64,000 bases of DNA from Streptococcus mitis (GTDB lineage: Bacteria > Bacillota > Bacilli > Lactobacillales > Streptococcaceae). The DNA is taken from contig NZ_CP067992.1 in the NCBI RefSeq assembly GCF_016658865.1, positions 1,507,001-1,571,000 of the forward strand, given 5' to 3'. Positions 1-7,928 of the stretch are shown here, one piece after another. Both the position numbers and the translations under genes were made by a program. The notes below the pieces were generated by a model. The model ran no database searches, was not told the origin of the DNA, and saw nothing but the letters and a program-made list of their open reading frames with translations. Each line of letters begins with the position of its first letter. Position 1 is the first letter of the stretch.

Positions 1-1251
1 CGGCGATTTTCTAAATAAGAATAGGAAACAAAGGGCTACAGATAAACAACTAAGCAGAACTAGAAAAACATAGGATTCTGCAAAAGATAGGACGCTGGTT
101 GATAGACTGCTTGCTTTGGCTAGCGTGTCTTGTAAGACTGCCTGATCTCCACTTGCTAGTAGGGTTTGGAGTAGGTAAGATGTGATTGCATTTCCTGCAA
201 CAAATGCTGGAAGCAAAGCTCCAAGAGACACCAAAACAACCTCTAAACAAAATTGTAGGAAGATCGAGCTCTTGCCTTTTCCAAGTGCCAGTAAAATTCC
301 CACTTCGTAGACCCTTTCTCTCAACCAGAGAGACAAGACCAAAATCAAAGCCCCTGCTCCTGCTATCAGCATCCCATAAAGGAAGATGGTCAGGAAGGTT
401 TGGAAGGTAGCAACCGAGTCTTTGATTTGTTCAAAAGCCTTGTTTTCTTTCTCAACTTGATAGCCGTTATTTTCCAAGGCCAAGTTTTCCACCTGCTTCA
501 TGAGTCCGTCCATTTCCTTAGGATTTTCTACATAAAAGCGAGCTGCACTGACTAGAGATTCACCATTTCCCAAAAGGCTTTGGCTACTTTCATAGTCTGT
601 AAAGACTTGGTTTTCACTGAAGTCAGAAGACAAGCCTGTAAATTTCTCTTGTTTTTTACCAGAAAAGATGCCGACAATCTCAAACTCCACTGTTTTCCCT
701 TTTCCAGATTCTGACTGACCGGCTTCTAAGGCAATCTTGTCATGAAGGGAAAGACTATTCTTCTTAGCCAACTCTTCGTGGATGATGATTTTCTTTGAAT
801 CCCCTTTTTGAAAATGTCGCCCTTCTTTTAAATTGAAAGCCGAGCTGGTAAAGGTTACATCCTTAGATGAATCATCCAGAGCCGTTAAGCTAACCAGGTT
901 CTTGTCTGCAGCTGACAAATCATCACGTTCTACGCTCTGCTCGCCACTCACTGCTTCCTTGTCTTTTAGTTTTGCGACCGTCTCCAGTTCAGGAGAAACA
1001 TTTTCCAGTCCCTTAATCTTGCTTACAGATGCTAGGTCTGACAACTTGAAGGTCTGACCATTTTCTATCTTCTTAATAGAAAAAGAGGTATTGAGTGATT
1101 TGTAAAGATTGGTTTCAACTGTTTTGTTGGACTTCATCAGAGTCAAACAGGCTGAAATTCCAGCCAACAGGACCAATAAAATCAGAAATAAAATAAAACT
1201 TCTCAGTCGTTTTCTGCTGACATAAGCCCAAGCTCTTTGGATTGGATTCAT
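1..1251 (-). CDS. vex1: Vex1-like ABC transporter permease (3' end off window)
   Basis: An open frame starts at ATG 1251 (MNPIQRAWAYVSRKRLRS) and runs without a stop to the window edge, 417 codons, so only the last few residues are missing. One membrane segment lies near residues 18-38. A long extracytoplasmic MacB-like domain follows (about 40-270), and three hydrophobic segments close the protein, which is the FtsX/MacB permease topology. The sequence closely resembles pneumococcal Vex1 as I remember it. In pneumococcus vex1 heads the vex1-vex2-vex3-pep27-vncRS cluster that exports the Pep27 peptide; those genes would lie beyond position 1. An SD-like GGAGGTG precedes the start. The family is certain; vex1 rather than another FtsX-type permease rests on remembered sequence. 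Confidence 0.85.
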   Translation of the reverse strand, partial: MNPIQRAWAYVSRKRLRSFILFLILLVLLAGISACLTLMKSNKTVETNLYKSLNTSFSIKKIENGQTFKLSDLASVSKIKGLENVSPELETVAKLKDKEAVSGEQSVERDDLSAADKNLVSLTALDDSSKDVTFTSSAFNLKEGRHFQKGDSKKIIIHEELAKKNSLSLHDKIALEAGQSESGKGKTVEFEIVGIFSGKKQEKFTGLSSDFSENQVFTDYESSQSLLGNGESLVSAARFYVENPKEMDGLMKQVENLALENNGYQVEKENKAFEQIKDSVATFQTFLTIFLYGMLIAGAGALILVLSLWLRERVYEVGILLALGKGKSSIFLQFCLEVVLVSLGALLPAFVAGNAITSYLLQTLLASGDQAVLQDTLAKASSLSTSVLSFAESYVFLVLLSCLSVALCFLFLFRKSP

Positions 1252-1276
1252 TTGTCACCTCCATATTTGTAAGACT

Positions 1277-1304
1277 ATTATAAAATCCAAATATGAAATG
1301 TTTA
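1277..1304 (-). promoter_or_regulatory. Probable vex1 promoter
   Basis: A perfect TATAAT (1277-1282, minus strand) stands about 25 bases upstream of vex1. A weak -35-like TAAACA (1299-1304) lies 16 bases further up. The terminator hairpin at 1313-1338 insulates it from the upstream tRNA unit. Confidence 0.5.
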
Positions 1305-1312
1305 TGAAATAC

Positions 1313-1338
1313 AAAAAAGAGCAAAAATTTTTTGCTCT
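1313..1338 (-). terminator. Second hairpin terminator between tRNA-Leu and vex1
   Basis: An AGAGCAAAAA/TTTTTGCTCT inverted repeat is followed on the minus strand by a T run. It lies directly after the tRNA terminator and upstream of the vex1 promoter. Confidence 0.6.
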
Positions 1339-1351
1339 ACTTGAATTAGAT

Positions 1352-1379
1352 AAAAAAGAGCTAGCCTAAGCTAACTCTT
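1352..1379 (-). terminator. Terminator of tRNA-Leu
   Basis: On the minus strand AAGAGTTAGC pairs with GCTAGCTCTT around a 4-base loop and is followed by TTTTTT. It begins 7 bases after the tRNA 3' end. Confidence 0.8.
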
Positions 1380-1386
1380 ATCCTAT

Positions 1387-1471
1387 GCGGAGAGAGGGAC
1401 TTGAACCCTCACGACCTAAAGCGGTCACAGGATCCTTAGTCCTGCGCGTCTGCCAATTCCGCCATCCCCGC
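1387..1471 (-). tRNA. tRNA-Leu (anticodon AAG)
   Basis: The minus strand reads GCGGGGA...TCTCCGC as a 7-bp acceptor stem. The anticodon stem CAGGA/TCCTG encloses the loop CTAAGGA, giving anticodon AAG (Leu, CUU). There is a long class II variable arm, and the T arm contains GGTTCAAGTCC. The length of 85 nt suits tRNA-Leu. The 3' CCA is not encoded and must be added post-transcriptionally. The gene is a single-gene unit with its own promoter and terminator. Confidence 0.95.
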
Positions 1472-1486
1472 GTCGATTACTTTACT

Positions 1487-1515
1487 AGTATATCAACTTT
1501 TGGGATCCTTGTCAA
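1487..1515 (-). promoter_or_regulatory. tRNA-Leu promoter
   Basis: Minus strand TTGACA (1510-1515), a 17-base spacer and TATACT (1487-1492), 15 bases before the mature tRNA 5' end. This is a near-consensus sigma-A promoter, as expected for a stable RNA. Confidence 0.85.
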
Positions 1516-1552
1516 CACTTTTTTTCAAAATTTTTTCATTTCATCAACCAAA

Positions 1553-2128
1553 TTACTCAGAAAGTTCATTTAGATTTTCATCTACTAACTTAGCTCCAAG
1601 TGTGTTTTTGAAATGACCTAGGGCAAATTGATGATTTTCAGGCCAGATGGAAGCAACAGCTGGTTTAACAATCTCGATATCATATCCTAGATTATAGGCA
1701 TCTATAGCTGTATGCAGGACACAGATATCCGTCAAGACTCCGGTTAAAATAACTGTAGAAATTCGACGCTCTCTCAAACGGATATCCAGGTCAGTCCCTG
1801 AAAAAGCTGAGTAATGGCGTTTATCCATCCAAAAGACACGACTGTCTGAACCATGCTCTTGATAAAAGGTCCCCAAATCTCCGTATAAATTCCGTCCACT
1901 AGTCCCAATCAAATTGTGAGGAGGAAATAGCTTGCTTTCTGGATGGAAACAATCGTTTTCTTCATGAGCATCTATTGTAAAGAAGATGTAATCTCCGCGT
2001 TCAAAAGCTAATCGAGTTACCTTGCTGATGACATCCGAAATCGCCTGAGCTGGAGCACCTGCTGTCAGCTTCCCACTATCAGCAACAAAATCTTCTGTAT
2101 AATCAATCGAAATTAAAGCCTTAGTCAT
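1553..2128 (-). CDS. pncA: Nicotinamidase (isochorismatase family)
   Basis: The 191-residue cysteine hydrolase of the isochorismatase fold is predicted to deamidate nicotinamide to nicotinate for NAD salvage. The nicotinamidase triad is visible as Asp9 (SIDYTEDF), Lys103 (MDKRHYSAF) and Cys136 (TDICVLHT), with likely metal ligands Asp53, His55 and His71. Length is normal for the family. The ATG overlaps the last base of the codY stop codon (TAATG), so the two genes are translationally coupled and probably share the CodY-autoregulated promoter. An isochorismatase role is unlikely given the metal-site residues. The family is certain and the substrate likely. Confidence 0.88.
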   Translation of the reverse strand: MTKALISIDYTEDFVADSGKLTAGAPAQAISDVISKVTRLAFERGDYIFFTIDAHEENDCFHPESKLFPPHNLIGTSGRNLYGDLGTFYQEHGSDSRVFWMDKRHYSAFSGTDLDIRLRERRISTVILTGVLTDICVLHTAIDAYNLGYDIEIVKPAVASIWPENHQFALGHFKNTLGAKLVDENLNELSE

Positions 2129-2916
2129 TAGTAATCTCTTTTCTTCACTTCTTCAAAAATATCTGAAATCAAGACCTTAAGGTAGGTTCCCTTCATTCCA
2201 AGTGAGCGACTTTCAATAATTCCCGCAGACTCAAGTTTACGAAGAGCATTGACAATCACAGAACGGGTAATACCGATACGGTCTGCAATCACAGACGCAG
2301 TCAACTGCCCTTCATTTCCATTTAATTCCCCTAAAATTGCTGAAACAGCACGGAGTTCTGAATAAGAAAGGGTATTAACCGCCATGGTAACAGCAGTACG
2401 GCGGCGAATATTTTTCTCATCTTCTTCACGCTGGAAGTTGAGGAGTTGAATTCCAACAACGGTACTCGCAATCTCAACAAGGATCAAGTCCTCATCTTCG
2501 AATTTTTTATCATTGCGCCAAATAATCAAAGAACCAAGACGAATCCCTGATACATGAATCGGTGCAATCGTTGTCAAACCATCTGGAAAGTCGGCACGAC
2601 TCTCTACAGGGAAAATACTCAAATCATGATCAACTGTCAGATTGGCTTCTGTATCGTAGATCATGTTCGCGCCTTGAATGTAGTCATCCGGGAAAATCTT
2701 AGTTTGGAAGAATTGCTCTACACGATCTGTATTGGTTTTGTAACGCATAAAATAGCCAAGGAGACGTCCCTTGCTATTAACGATACAGGCGTTACAGTCA
2801 ATAATATCTGCCAATTGACGGGTAATTGCATTGTAGGGAAGCTCTTCCTGCAACTGCTCCTCTGAGCGCTTCAGGATAGAAGTAATTTTTCTAGTTTTTT
2901 CTAATAAATGTGCCAT
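2128..2916 (-). CDS. codY: GTP-/branched-chain amino acid-sensing pleiotropic repressor CodY
   Basis: The 262-residue protein matches CodY in full. An N-terminal GAF domain (about 1-155) binds branched-chain amino acids. A helical linker follows, and the C-terminal winged helix (about 175-260) carries the recognition helix region [19 protein letters not shown]. CodY represses amino-acid acquisition and biosynthesis genes when nutrients are plentiful, and several likely targets (brnQ, the 38226-41148 transporter, pepV) lie in this window, although I found a good CodY box only before codY itself. pncA is coupled downstream. In the ancestral arrangement the helicase gene lay directly upstream; the insertion sequence now separates them. 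Confidence 0.97.
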   Translation of the reverse strand: MAHLLEKTRKITSILKRSEEQLQEELPYNAITRQLADIIDCNACIVNSKGRLLGYFMRYKTNTDRVEQFFQTKIFPDDYIQGANMIYDTEANLTVDHDLSIFPVESRADFPDGLTTIAPIHVSGIRLGSLIIWRNDKKFEDEDLILVEIASTVVGIQLLNFQREEDEKNIRRRTAVTMAVNTLSYSELRAVSAILGELNGNEGQLTASVIADRIGITRSVIVNALRKLESAGIIESRSLGMKGTYLKVLISDIFEEVKKRDY

Positions 2917-2942
2917 TTTTCACCTCGAATATAATCGCTATC

Positions 2943-2987
2943 ATTATAACATAAACAGCTTGAATTTTCAATTATTATCTGAAAATT
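2943..2987 (-). promoter_or_regulatory. codY promoter with overlapping CodY box
   Basis: On the minus strand TTGAAA (2966-2971), a 17-base spacer and TATAAT (2943-2948) form a strong promoter. The 15-mer at 2973-2987 matches the CodY consensus AATTTTCWGAAAATT at 13 of 15 positions. A poorer partial copy overlaps it on the promoter side (through the GAAAATT at about 2962-2968). Binding there would cover the -35 region, indicating negative autoregulation. Confidence 0.75.
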
Positions 2988-3188
2988 GCTTATTTAATTG
3001 CAATTTAAAAAAACAAGAATATTTTTAATTAAATTGCTTCTTTTCTATTGACAAGCCCCCTATTTTTGTGTATCATAATATTATAAGAAGATAATATATC
3101 TATTTTATTTATCTTTCTTTTCCATTCGGTCTCCTTATATAAAAAAGCGATTCATTTTGTACTGACCCCAAAAAGTTAGACAATTAAT

Positions 3189-4046
3189 TTAAGCAAAGGA
3201 TTTAGTTCTATATTGTACAGGGCTAAGTCCTTTTAGTTTTACCTTAATTCGTTTGTTGTTGTAGTAATCAATATAGTCTACAATAGCTTGTTCCAAGTGT
3301 TCAAGTGACTGAAACGTATTCTCATAACCATAAAACATTTCAGACTTAAGAATGCCAAAGAAAGATTCCATCATACCGTTATCTGGGCTATTTCCCTTAC
3401 GTGACATAGATGGTTGGATTCCCTTATTCTTTAAAAAATGATGATAGAAATCGTGTTGGTATTGCCATCCTTGGTCACTATGGAGAATTGTATTCTCGTA
3501 ATGGTTCTCTGTAAAGGCTTGTTCTAGCATAGCTTTCATTTGTACTAAGTTCGGCGAAGTAGAAAGATTGTAGGAGATAATTTCGCTGTTAAAGCCATCT
3601 AAAACTGGTGATAAATAAAGCTTTTGGCTGCTTGCTGGAATGGCAAATTCTGTCACATCCGTATAACACTTTTCCATTGGTTTGGTTGCTTCAAATTGAC
3701 GTTGAATAAGATTATCTGCTTTCTTGCCAACCTCTCCTTGGTATGAAGAATACTTCCTTTTACGGCGAATTCGAGCCGTTAAACCAAGTACTTTCATCAG
3801 ACGCTGCACCTTCTTATGGTTCACTACGAAGCCACGATTTCGTAATTCTAGAGTCATGCGACGATAGCCGTAATTTCCTTTATGCTCAGTATAAATTGAC
3901 TGAATTTCAGCTTTAATATCATAATCTTTATCGCTTTGATCCAGCTGTTTTAAGTGGTAATAATAAGTTGAACGGGCAAGCTTAATAATCTTTAGAAGGA
4001 TATCTAAAGAAAACTCTGTTACCAGTCCTTGAACAATTTCCGTTTT
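3189..4046 (-). CDS. IS3-family transposase OrfB (DDE catalytic part, made by -1 frameshift)
   Basis: The frame is open from the A run near 4046 down to 3189, about 285 residues; the first internal ATG is at 3857. The N-terminal part reads [22 protein letters not shown] (HTH_21-like). The rve integrase core follows with all three acidic residues visible: Asp in YTDVTEF, Asp in LHSDQGWQY and Glu in [10 protein letters not shown]. No start codon with a ribosome site suits independent translation, so the product is probably the OrfAB fusion. There is no internal stop or frameshift, so the transposase looks intact. Confidence 0.88.
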   Translation of the reverse strand, partial: KTEIVQGLVTEFSLDILLKIIKLARSTYYYHLKQLDQSDKDYDIKAEIQSIYTEHKGNYGYRRMTLELRNRGFVVNHKKVQRLMKVLGLTARIRRKRKYSSYQGEVGKKADNLIQRQFEATKPMEKCYTDVTEFAIPASSQKLYLSPVLDGFNSEIISYNLSTSPNLVQMKAMLEQAFTENHYENTILHSDQGWQYQHDFYHHFLKNKGIQPSMSRKGNSPDNGMMESFFGILKSEMFYGYENTFQSLEHLEQAIVDYIDYYNNKRIKVKLKGLSPVQYRTKSFA

Positions 4047-4552
4047 TCTTCTTGCTCCTTTTCGTCCCTCAATCGGAGTTCTCTCAACTTTTTTAGAATG
4101 GCATTCTCCGCTCTCAAGTACTCATTTTCTGCTTGAAGACGTTCTAATTCTGTCATATCTTCAAATCTCTTCTTTGGCTTACGTCCCATTTTAGGTGGTC
4201 TCCCTCTTGTTTTCTCAACAATAGTATACCCGTTTTTCTTATATTGTGCCAGCCAATTCGAAAGTAATCCACTACTTAGAAGAGCATAATCCAGAGACGC
4301 CCTAATTTGTGAATGCCCCTCAAGAAGAACTTTATCAATGATCTCTTGTTTTAGTTCAGGAGAATAGTAACAATTCTTTCCTTTTTTGACGAACTCTATT
4401 CCGTAACGATCAATCAATTTAATCATGTACCTAAGATTAGAATTGTTTATCCCAAATTTATTTGAAAGCTTCTCTAAGCTATATCCTTGTTTTCTAAGTT
4501 CATAGATCTGAACTTTATCATCATAACTCAATTTCATAATAAAACACCCCAA
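4019..4552 (-). CDS. IS3-family transposase OrfA
   Basis: The 177-residue OrfA probably starts at the internal ATG giving [14 protein letters not shown], since MGCF overlaps the inverted repeat. It has two helix-turn-helix segments (about 8-50 and 65-110) for end recognition. A leucine-zipper-like coiled coil follows (about 135-160, [22 protein letters not shown]), which mediates multimerisation with OrfAB. The C-terminal lysine-coding A run (bases 4043-4047) is a plausible -1 slippage site to make the OrfAB fusion. Confidence 0.9.
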   Translation of the reverse strand: MGCFIMKLSYDDKVQIYELRKQGYSLEKLSNKFGINNSNLRYMIKLIDRYGIEFVKKGKNCYYSPELKQEIIDKVLLEGHSQIRASLDYALLSSGLLSNWLAQYKKNGYTIVEKTRGRPPKMGRKPKKRFEDMTELERLQAENEYLRAENAILKKLRELRLRDEKEQEEKRKLFKDW

Positions 4553-4609
4553 AAGTTAGATTTTTACTGTCTAACTTTTGGGGTGCAGTACATTTTGAAC
4601 CGCTTTTTC

Positions 4610-6184
4610 TTATTTATCGCCCTTGTTACGAATAACAAAGCCTGTTTGCTTTTCGCTTGAAGTATTGCGTGGTTTTTTATTATCTTTACGGTAACGTTTT
4701 TCCTTATCAAAACGATCGTTGCCACGACTTCCTTTTTTGAAATCATCACGACGACCACCACGACGGTTGTCTCCACGGCGATTATCACGACGGTCATCTC
4801 CACGACGACCTCCCTTACCTTTACCACCGAATCCATTACCTGATGGTTTAAATGGCAATGGTTTTTCACGTGCAATCTCCACTTCAGGAAGACTATCTGG
4901 GTCTTGAACAGTCAGACTCAAGATATACATTGCCAATTCTTCAGGAGTAAATTCGGCAGCCAGCTTACGAGCATCCTTACCAAATTTCTCAAAGTTGGCA
5001 CGGATAGTCTCATCTGCAAAATCACGTTCGATTTTCTTGAGAGCTACGTGTTTTTTAGCTTGGAAGGCTTCTTCTGCACTTGCAGGTTTGAGACCTTTCA
5101 TGCGTTTCTTAGTCAAGTTTTCAATGATTTGGAGGTAGCCCATTTCATTTGGTGATACGAAAGTAATAGACTGACCTGACTTACCAGCACGACCTGTACG
5201 ACCGATACGGTGAACATAACTTTCAGGATCTTGTGGAATATCGTAGTTATAGACATGGGTCACACCTGAAATATCCAACCCACGCGCTGCAACGTCTGTC
5301 GCAACCAAAACATCAAGATTGCCATTTTTAAAGTCACGAAGGACACGAAGACGTTTGTTTTGGTCCAAATCACCATGAATTCCTTCTGCACGGAAGCCTC
5401 GGATTTTCAGACCACGAGTCAATTCATCTACACGGCGTTTTGTACGACCAAATACGATAGCAAGCTCAGGTTGCTCCACATCCATGAGACGAGTCATGGT
5501 GTCAAATTTTTCTTGTTCTTTAACTCGGATATAGTATTGGTCAACCAATTCTGTTGTCAATTCCTTAGCAGCAATCTTCACATGCTCAGGTTCTTTCATA
5601 AACTGAACACCGATACGTTTGATGGCATCTGGCATAGTTGCTGAGAAAAGCAAAGTTTGACGGTTTTCAGGGACACGAGAAATGATAGCTTCGATATCTT
5701 CAAGGAAGCCCATGTTGAGCATTTCGTCTGCTTCGTCAAGGATGAGGGTTTCAATATCTTGTAATTTCAAGGCCTTACGTTTAATCAAGTCCAAAAGACG
5801 ACCCGGTGTTCCCACCACGATATGGGCACCAGATTTAAGAGCCTTAATTTGTTTTTCAATGCTCGATCCGCCATATACTGAACGGACTTTGACTCCCTTG
5901 CTACGACCAAAACGGAAGAGTTCCTCTTGACTTTGAACAGCAAGTTCACGTGTTGGAGCGATAACCAAAGCTTGAATGGTCGCTTCTTCTGTACGGATTT
6001 TTTCAAGGGTTGGCAAGCCAAAGGCTGCAGTTTTTCCTGTACCAGTCTGAGCTTGACCGATAACGTCCTTGCCTTCAAGAGCCAAGGGAATAGTTTGCTC
6101 TTGGATCGGACTGGCTTCTACAAAACCAGCTTTTTCAATCTCTGCTAGCAAATCAGCAGACAAGTTTAATTCATTAAATTTCAC
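4610..6184 (-). CDS. cshA: DEAD-box ATP-dependent RNA helicase (CshA type)
   Basis: The 524-residue helicase has the complete motif set: Q motif region (ASPIQEQTIP), Walker A AQTGTGKT, PTRELA, TPGR, DEAD, SAT, VFGRTKRRVDEL, ARGLDI and HRIGRTGR. Residues about 1-375 form the two RecA lobes. A C-terminal domain follows, then a basic Arg/Gly/Asp-rich tail (about 445-510) that is disordered and RNA-binding. CshA-type helicases unwind mRNA with the degradosome and help ribosome assembly, especially in the cold. A long 5' leader precedes it, and its terminator has been disrupted by the IS. The symbol follows Bacillus usage and is unrelated to the CshA adhesin. Confidence 0.93.
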   Translation of the reverse strand: MKFNELNLSADLLAEIEKAGFVEASPIQEQTIPLALEGKDVIGQAQTGTGKTAAFGLPTLEKIRTEEATIQALVIAPTRELAVQSQEELFRFGRSKGVKVRSVYGGSSIEKQIKALKSGAHIVVGTPGRLLDLIKRKALKLQDIETLILDEADEMLNMGFLEDIEAIISRVPENRQTLLFSATMPDAIKRIGVQFMKEPEHVKIAAKELTTELVDQYYIRVKEQEKFDTMTRLMDVEQPELAIVFGRTKRRVDELTRGLKIRGFRAEGIHGDLDQNKRLRVLRDFKNGNLDVLVATDVAARGLDISGVTHVYNYDIPQDPESYVHRIGRTGRAGKSGQSITFVSPNEMGYLQIIENLTKKRMKGLKPASAEEAFQAKKHVALKKIERDFADETIRANFEKFGKDARKLAAEFTPEELAMYILSLTVQDPDSLPEVEIAREKPLPFKPSGNGFGGKGKGGRRGDDRRDNRRGDNRRGGRRDDFKKGSRGNDRFDKEKRYRKDNKKPRNTSSEKQTGFVIRNKGDK

Positions 6185-6343
6185 GTTATTCTTCTTTCTA
6201 AAGGTGGTGCGAAGCCACCCTATAGGGCTTAGTTTATACTTTTCTTTTTATGACGTATTTTCATATACTGGATATAAAATCGTGTTGCTTCTTTTCCACA
6301 AAAGAAAAGTACTGTTTTCTTTGCAACCTATCTAGTATAACAC
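6185..6343 (-). promoter_or_regulatory. Helicase promoter and ~140-nt structured 5' leader
   Basis: An extended -10 (TGTTATACT, TG at 6341-6342 and TATACT at 6334-6339, minus strand) predicts a start near 6327, about 140 nt before the ATG. The leader ends with a GGTGG...CCACC hairpin (about 6205-6221) close to the start codon. Long structured leaders are common in cold-shock helicase mRNAs; the regulatory role here is inference. Confidence 0.5.
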
Positions 6344-6513
6344 AAGAGAGAAGCAAAAGATAGCCTAATCCTTCGATAATGTCATGTAAACGATTTTTCT
6401 GAGAAAGTAAGGCTGTAATTTCCACTATTTCATAAACTTTTTTAAAGCGTAGCAGAATTGTGCAAAAGTTTTTTTCTTGTGCTAGAATGAAATTCGAATA
6501 GGAGGAACTCTAA
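6344..6513 (+). promoter_or_regulatory. Divergent intergenic region with har promoter
   Basis: On the plus strand an extended -10 TGCTAGAAT (TAGAAT 6483-6488) and a strong ribosome site AGGAGG (6500-6505) precede the reductase gene. No convincing -35 was found. The rest is AT-rich sequence between divergent genes without an evident operator. Confidence 0.55.
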
Positions 6514-7830
6514 ATGTTAACTTATGATTTAATCGTTATCGGATTTGGTAAAGCTGGTAAAACACTAGCTGGTAAATTGGCTTCAGCTGGCAAAAAAGTT
6601 GCCCTCATTGAACGTAGCAAAGCCATGTACGGTGGAACTTGTATCAACATTGGTTGTATCCCAACTAAGACTTTGCTAGTTGCTGCTGAAAAAGACTTGT
6701 CTTTTGAAGAAGTCATTGCTACCAAAAACACTATCACTGGTCGCCTTAACGGTAAAAACTATGCGACTGTTGCTGGTACAGGCGTAGATATCTTTGATGC
6801 GGAAGCTCACTTCCTTTCAAATAAAGTCATCGAAATCCAAGCTGGTGATGAAAAGAAAGAACTGACTGCTGAAACAATCGTCATCAACACTGGTGCTGTT
6901 TCAAACGTCTTGCCAATCCCTGGACTTGCTACAAGCAAAAACGTCTTTGACTCAACAGGTATCCAAAACTTGGACAAATTGCCTAAAAAACTTGGTGTTC
7001 TTGGTGGCGGAAATATCGGTCTTGAATTTGCCGGCCTTTACAACAAACTTGGAAGCAAGGTTACAGTCCTAGATGCCTTGGATACTTTCCTACCTCGTGC
7101 AGAACCTTCCATCGCAGCTCTTGCTAAACAATACATGGAAGAAGACGGTATTGAATTGCTTCAAAATATCCGTACTACTGAAATTAAAAATGACGGTGAC
7201 CAAGTGCTTGTCGTAACTGAAAATGAAACTTACCGTTTCGATGCCCTTCTCTACGCAACTGGACGCAAACCAAATGTAGAACCACTTCAACTTGAAAATA
7301 CAGATATTGAACTAACTGAACGTGGCGCTATTAAAGTGGACAAACATTGTCAAACAAACGTTCCTGGTGTCTTTGCAGTTGGAGATGTCAACGGTGGCCT
7401 TCAATTTACTTACATTTCACTTGATGACTTCCGTGTTGTTTACAGCTACCTTGCTGGAGATGGCAGCTACACACTTGAAGACCGTCTCAATGTACCAAAC
7501 ACCATGTTCATCACACCTGCACTTTCACAAGTTGGTTTGACTGAAAGTCAAGCAGCTGATTTGAAACTTCCATACGCTGTGAAAGAAATCCCTGTTGCAG
7601 CAATGCCTCGTGGTCATGTAAATGGAGACCTTCGCGGAGCTTTCAAAGCTGTTGTTAATACTGAAACAAAAGAAATTCTTGGAGCAAGCATCTTCTCAGA
7701 AGGATCTCAAGAAATCATCAATATCATCACTGTTGCTATGGACAACAAGATTCCTTACACTTACTTCACAAAACAAATCTTCACTCACCCAACCTTGGCT
7801 GAGAACTTGAATGACTTGTTTGCGATTTAA
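6514..7830 (+). CDS. har: Flavoprotein disulfide reductase, RclA/Har type (hypothiocyanous acid reductase candidate)
   Basis: The 438-residue protein belongs to the class I pyridine nucleotide-disulfide oxidoreductases. It has an FAD-binding IVIGFGKAGKTLAGKLA at the N-terminus, the redox-active pair Cys43/Cys48 in GGTCINIGCIPTKT, an NAD(P)-binding GGGNIGLEFAG (about 167-177), and a dimerisation domain with the catalytic His-Pro (FTHPTLAENL). It lacks the N-terminal heavy-metal domain of MerA, so a RclA-like role is favoured. The pneumococcal orthologue at this position is, to my knowledge, Har, which reduces HOSCN made by host peroxidases. It is monocistronic with its own promoter and terminator. 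Glutathione reductase or lipoamide dehydrogenase activity is less likely. Confidence 0.85.
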   Translation: MLTYDLIVIGFGKAGKTLAGKLASAGKKVALIERSKAMYGGTCINIGCIPTKTLLVAAEKDLSFEEVIATKNTITGRLNGKNYATVAGTGVDIFDAEAHFLSNKVIEIQAGDEKKELTAETIVINTGAVSNVLPIPGLATSKNVFDSTGIQNLDKLPKKLGVLGGGNIGLEFAGLYNKLGSKVTVLDALDTFLPRAEPSIAALAKQYMEEDGIELLQNIRTTEIKNDGDQVLVVTENETYRFDALLYATGRKPNVEPLQLENTDIELTERGAIKVDKHCQTNVPGVFAVGDVNGGLQFTYISLDDFRVVYSYLAGDGSYTLEDRLNVPNTMFITPALSQVGLTESQAADLKLPYAVKEIPVAAMPRGHVNGDLRGAFKAVVNTETKEILGASIFSEGSQEIINIITVAMDNKIPYTYFTKQIFTHPTLAENLNDLFAI

Positions 7831-7849
7831 GTTGAGATTTAATCGTATC

Positions 7850-7876
7850 GAACAGCCCTCTTTGGGCTGTTTTTAC
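7850..7876 (+). terminator. Terminator of har
   Basis: AACAGCCC and GGGCTGTT form an 8-bp stem around a short loop, followed by TTTTT. Confidence 0.88.
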
Positions 7877-7913
7877 TTCTGCGGAACCTCAAATCTGTCT
7901 TTTTCCTCTTTTA

Positions 7914-7922
7914 TGATATAAT
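7914..7922 (+). promoter_or_regulatory. murT promoter (extended -10) positioned for a leaderless mRNA
   Basis: TGATATAAT (TATAAT 7917-7922) is a perfect extended -10 with no strong -35. The murT ATG starts at 7929, 7 bases after the -10, which is where transcription should begin. No Shine-Dalgarno lies between. Confidence 0.7.
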
Positions 7923-7928
7923 AGAACC

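Larger units (their letters stand above)
3158..4592 (-). mobile_element. IS3-family insertion sequence (IS150-like), apparently complete
   Basis: The 1435-bp element has imperfect 25-bp terminal inverted repeats: the left end reads TGTACTGACCCCAAAAAG and the right end, inverted, TGTACTGCACCCCAAAAG, both ending GTTAGACA. A 3-bp direct repeat TTT flanks it (3155-3157 and 4593-4595). It carries overlapping orfA and orfB on the minus strand in the -1 frameshift arrangement of the IS3 family. All catalytic residues are intact, so it may be active. I cannot assign a specific IS name from memory. The insertion lies in a terminator loop. Confidence 0.92.
3142..4608 (-). terminator. Helicase-gene terminator split by the insertion sequence
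   Basis: The left arm AAAAAGCGATTCA (3142-3154) and right arm TGAACCGCTTTTT (4596-4608) are complementary apart from one G-U pair on the minus strand. They are separated by the TTT target repeat and the whole element. Removing the element restores a 13-bp stem with a TTT loop (AAA on the minus strand) and a T tract, positioned just after the helicase stop codon. Confidence 0.8.
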
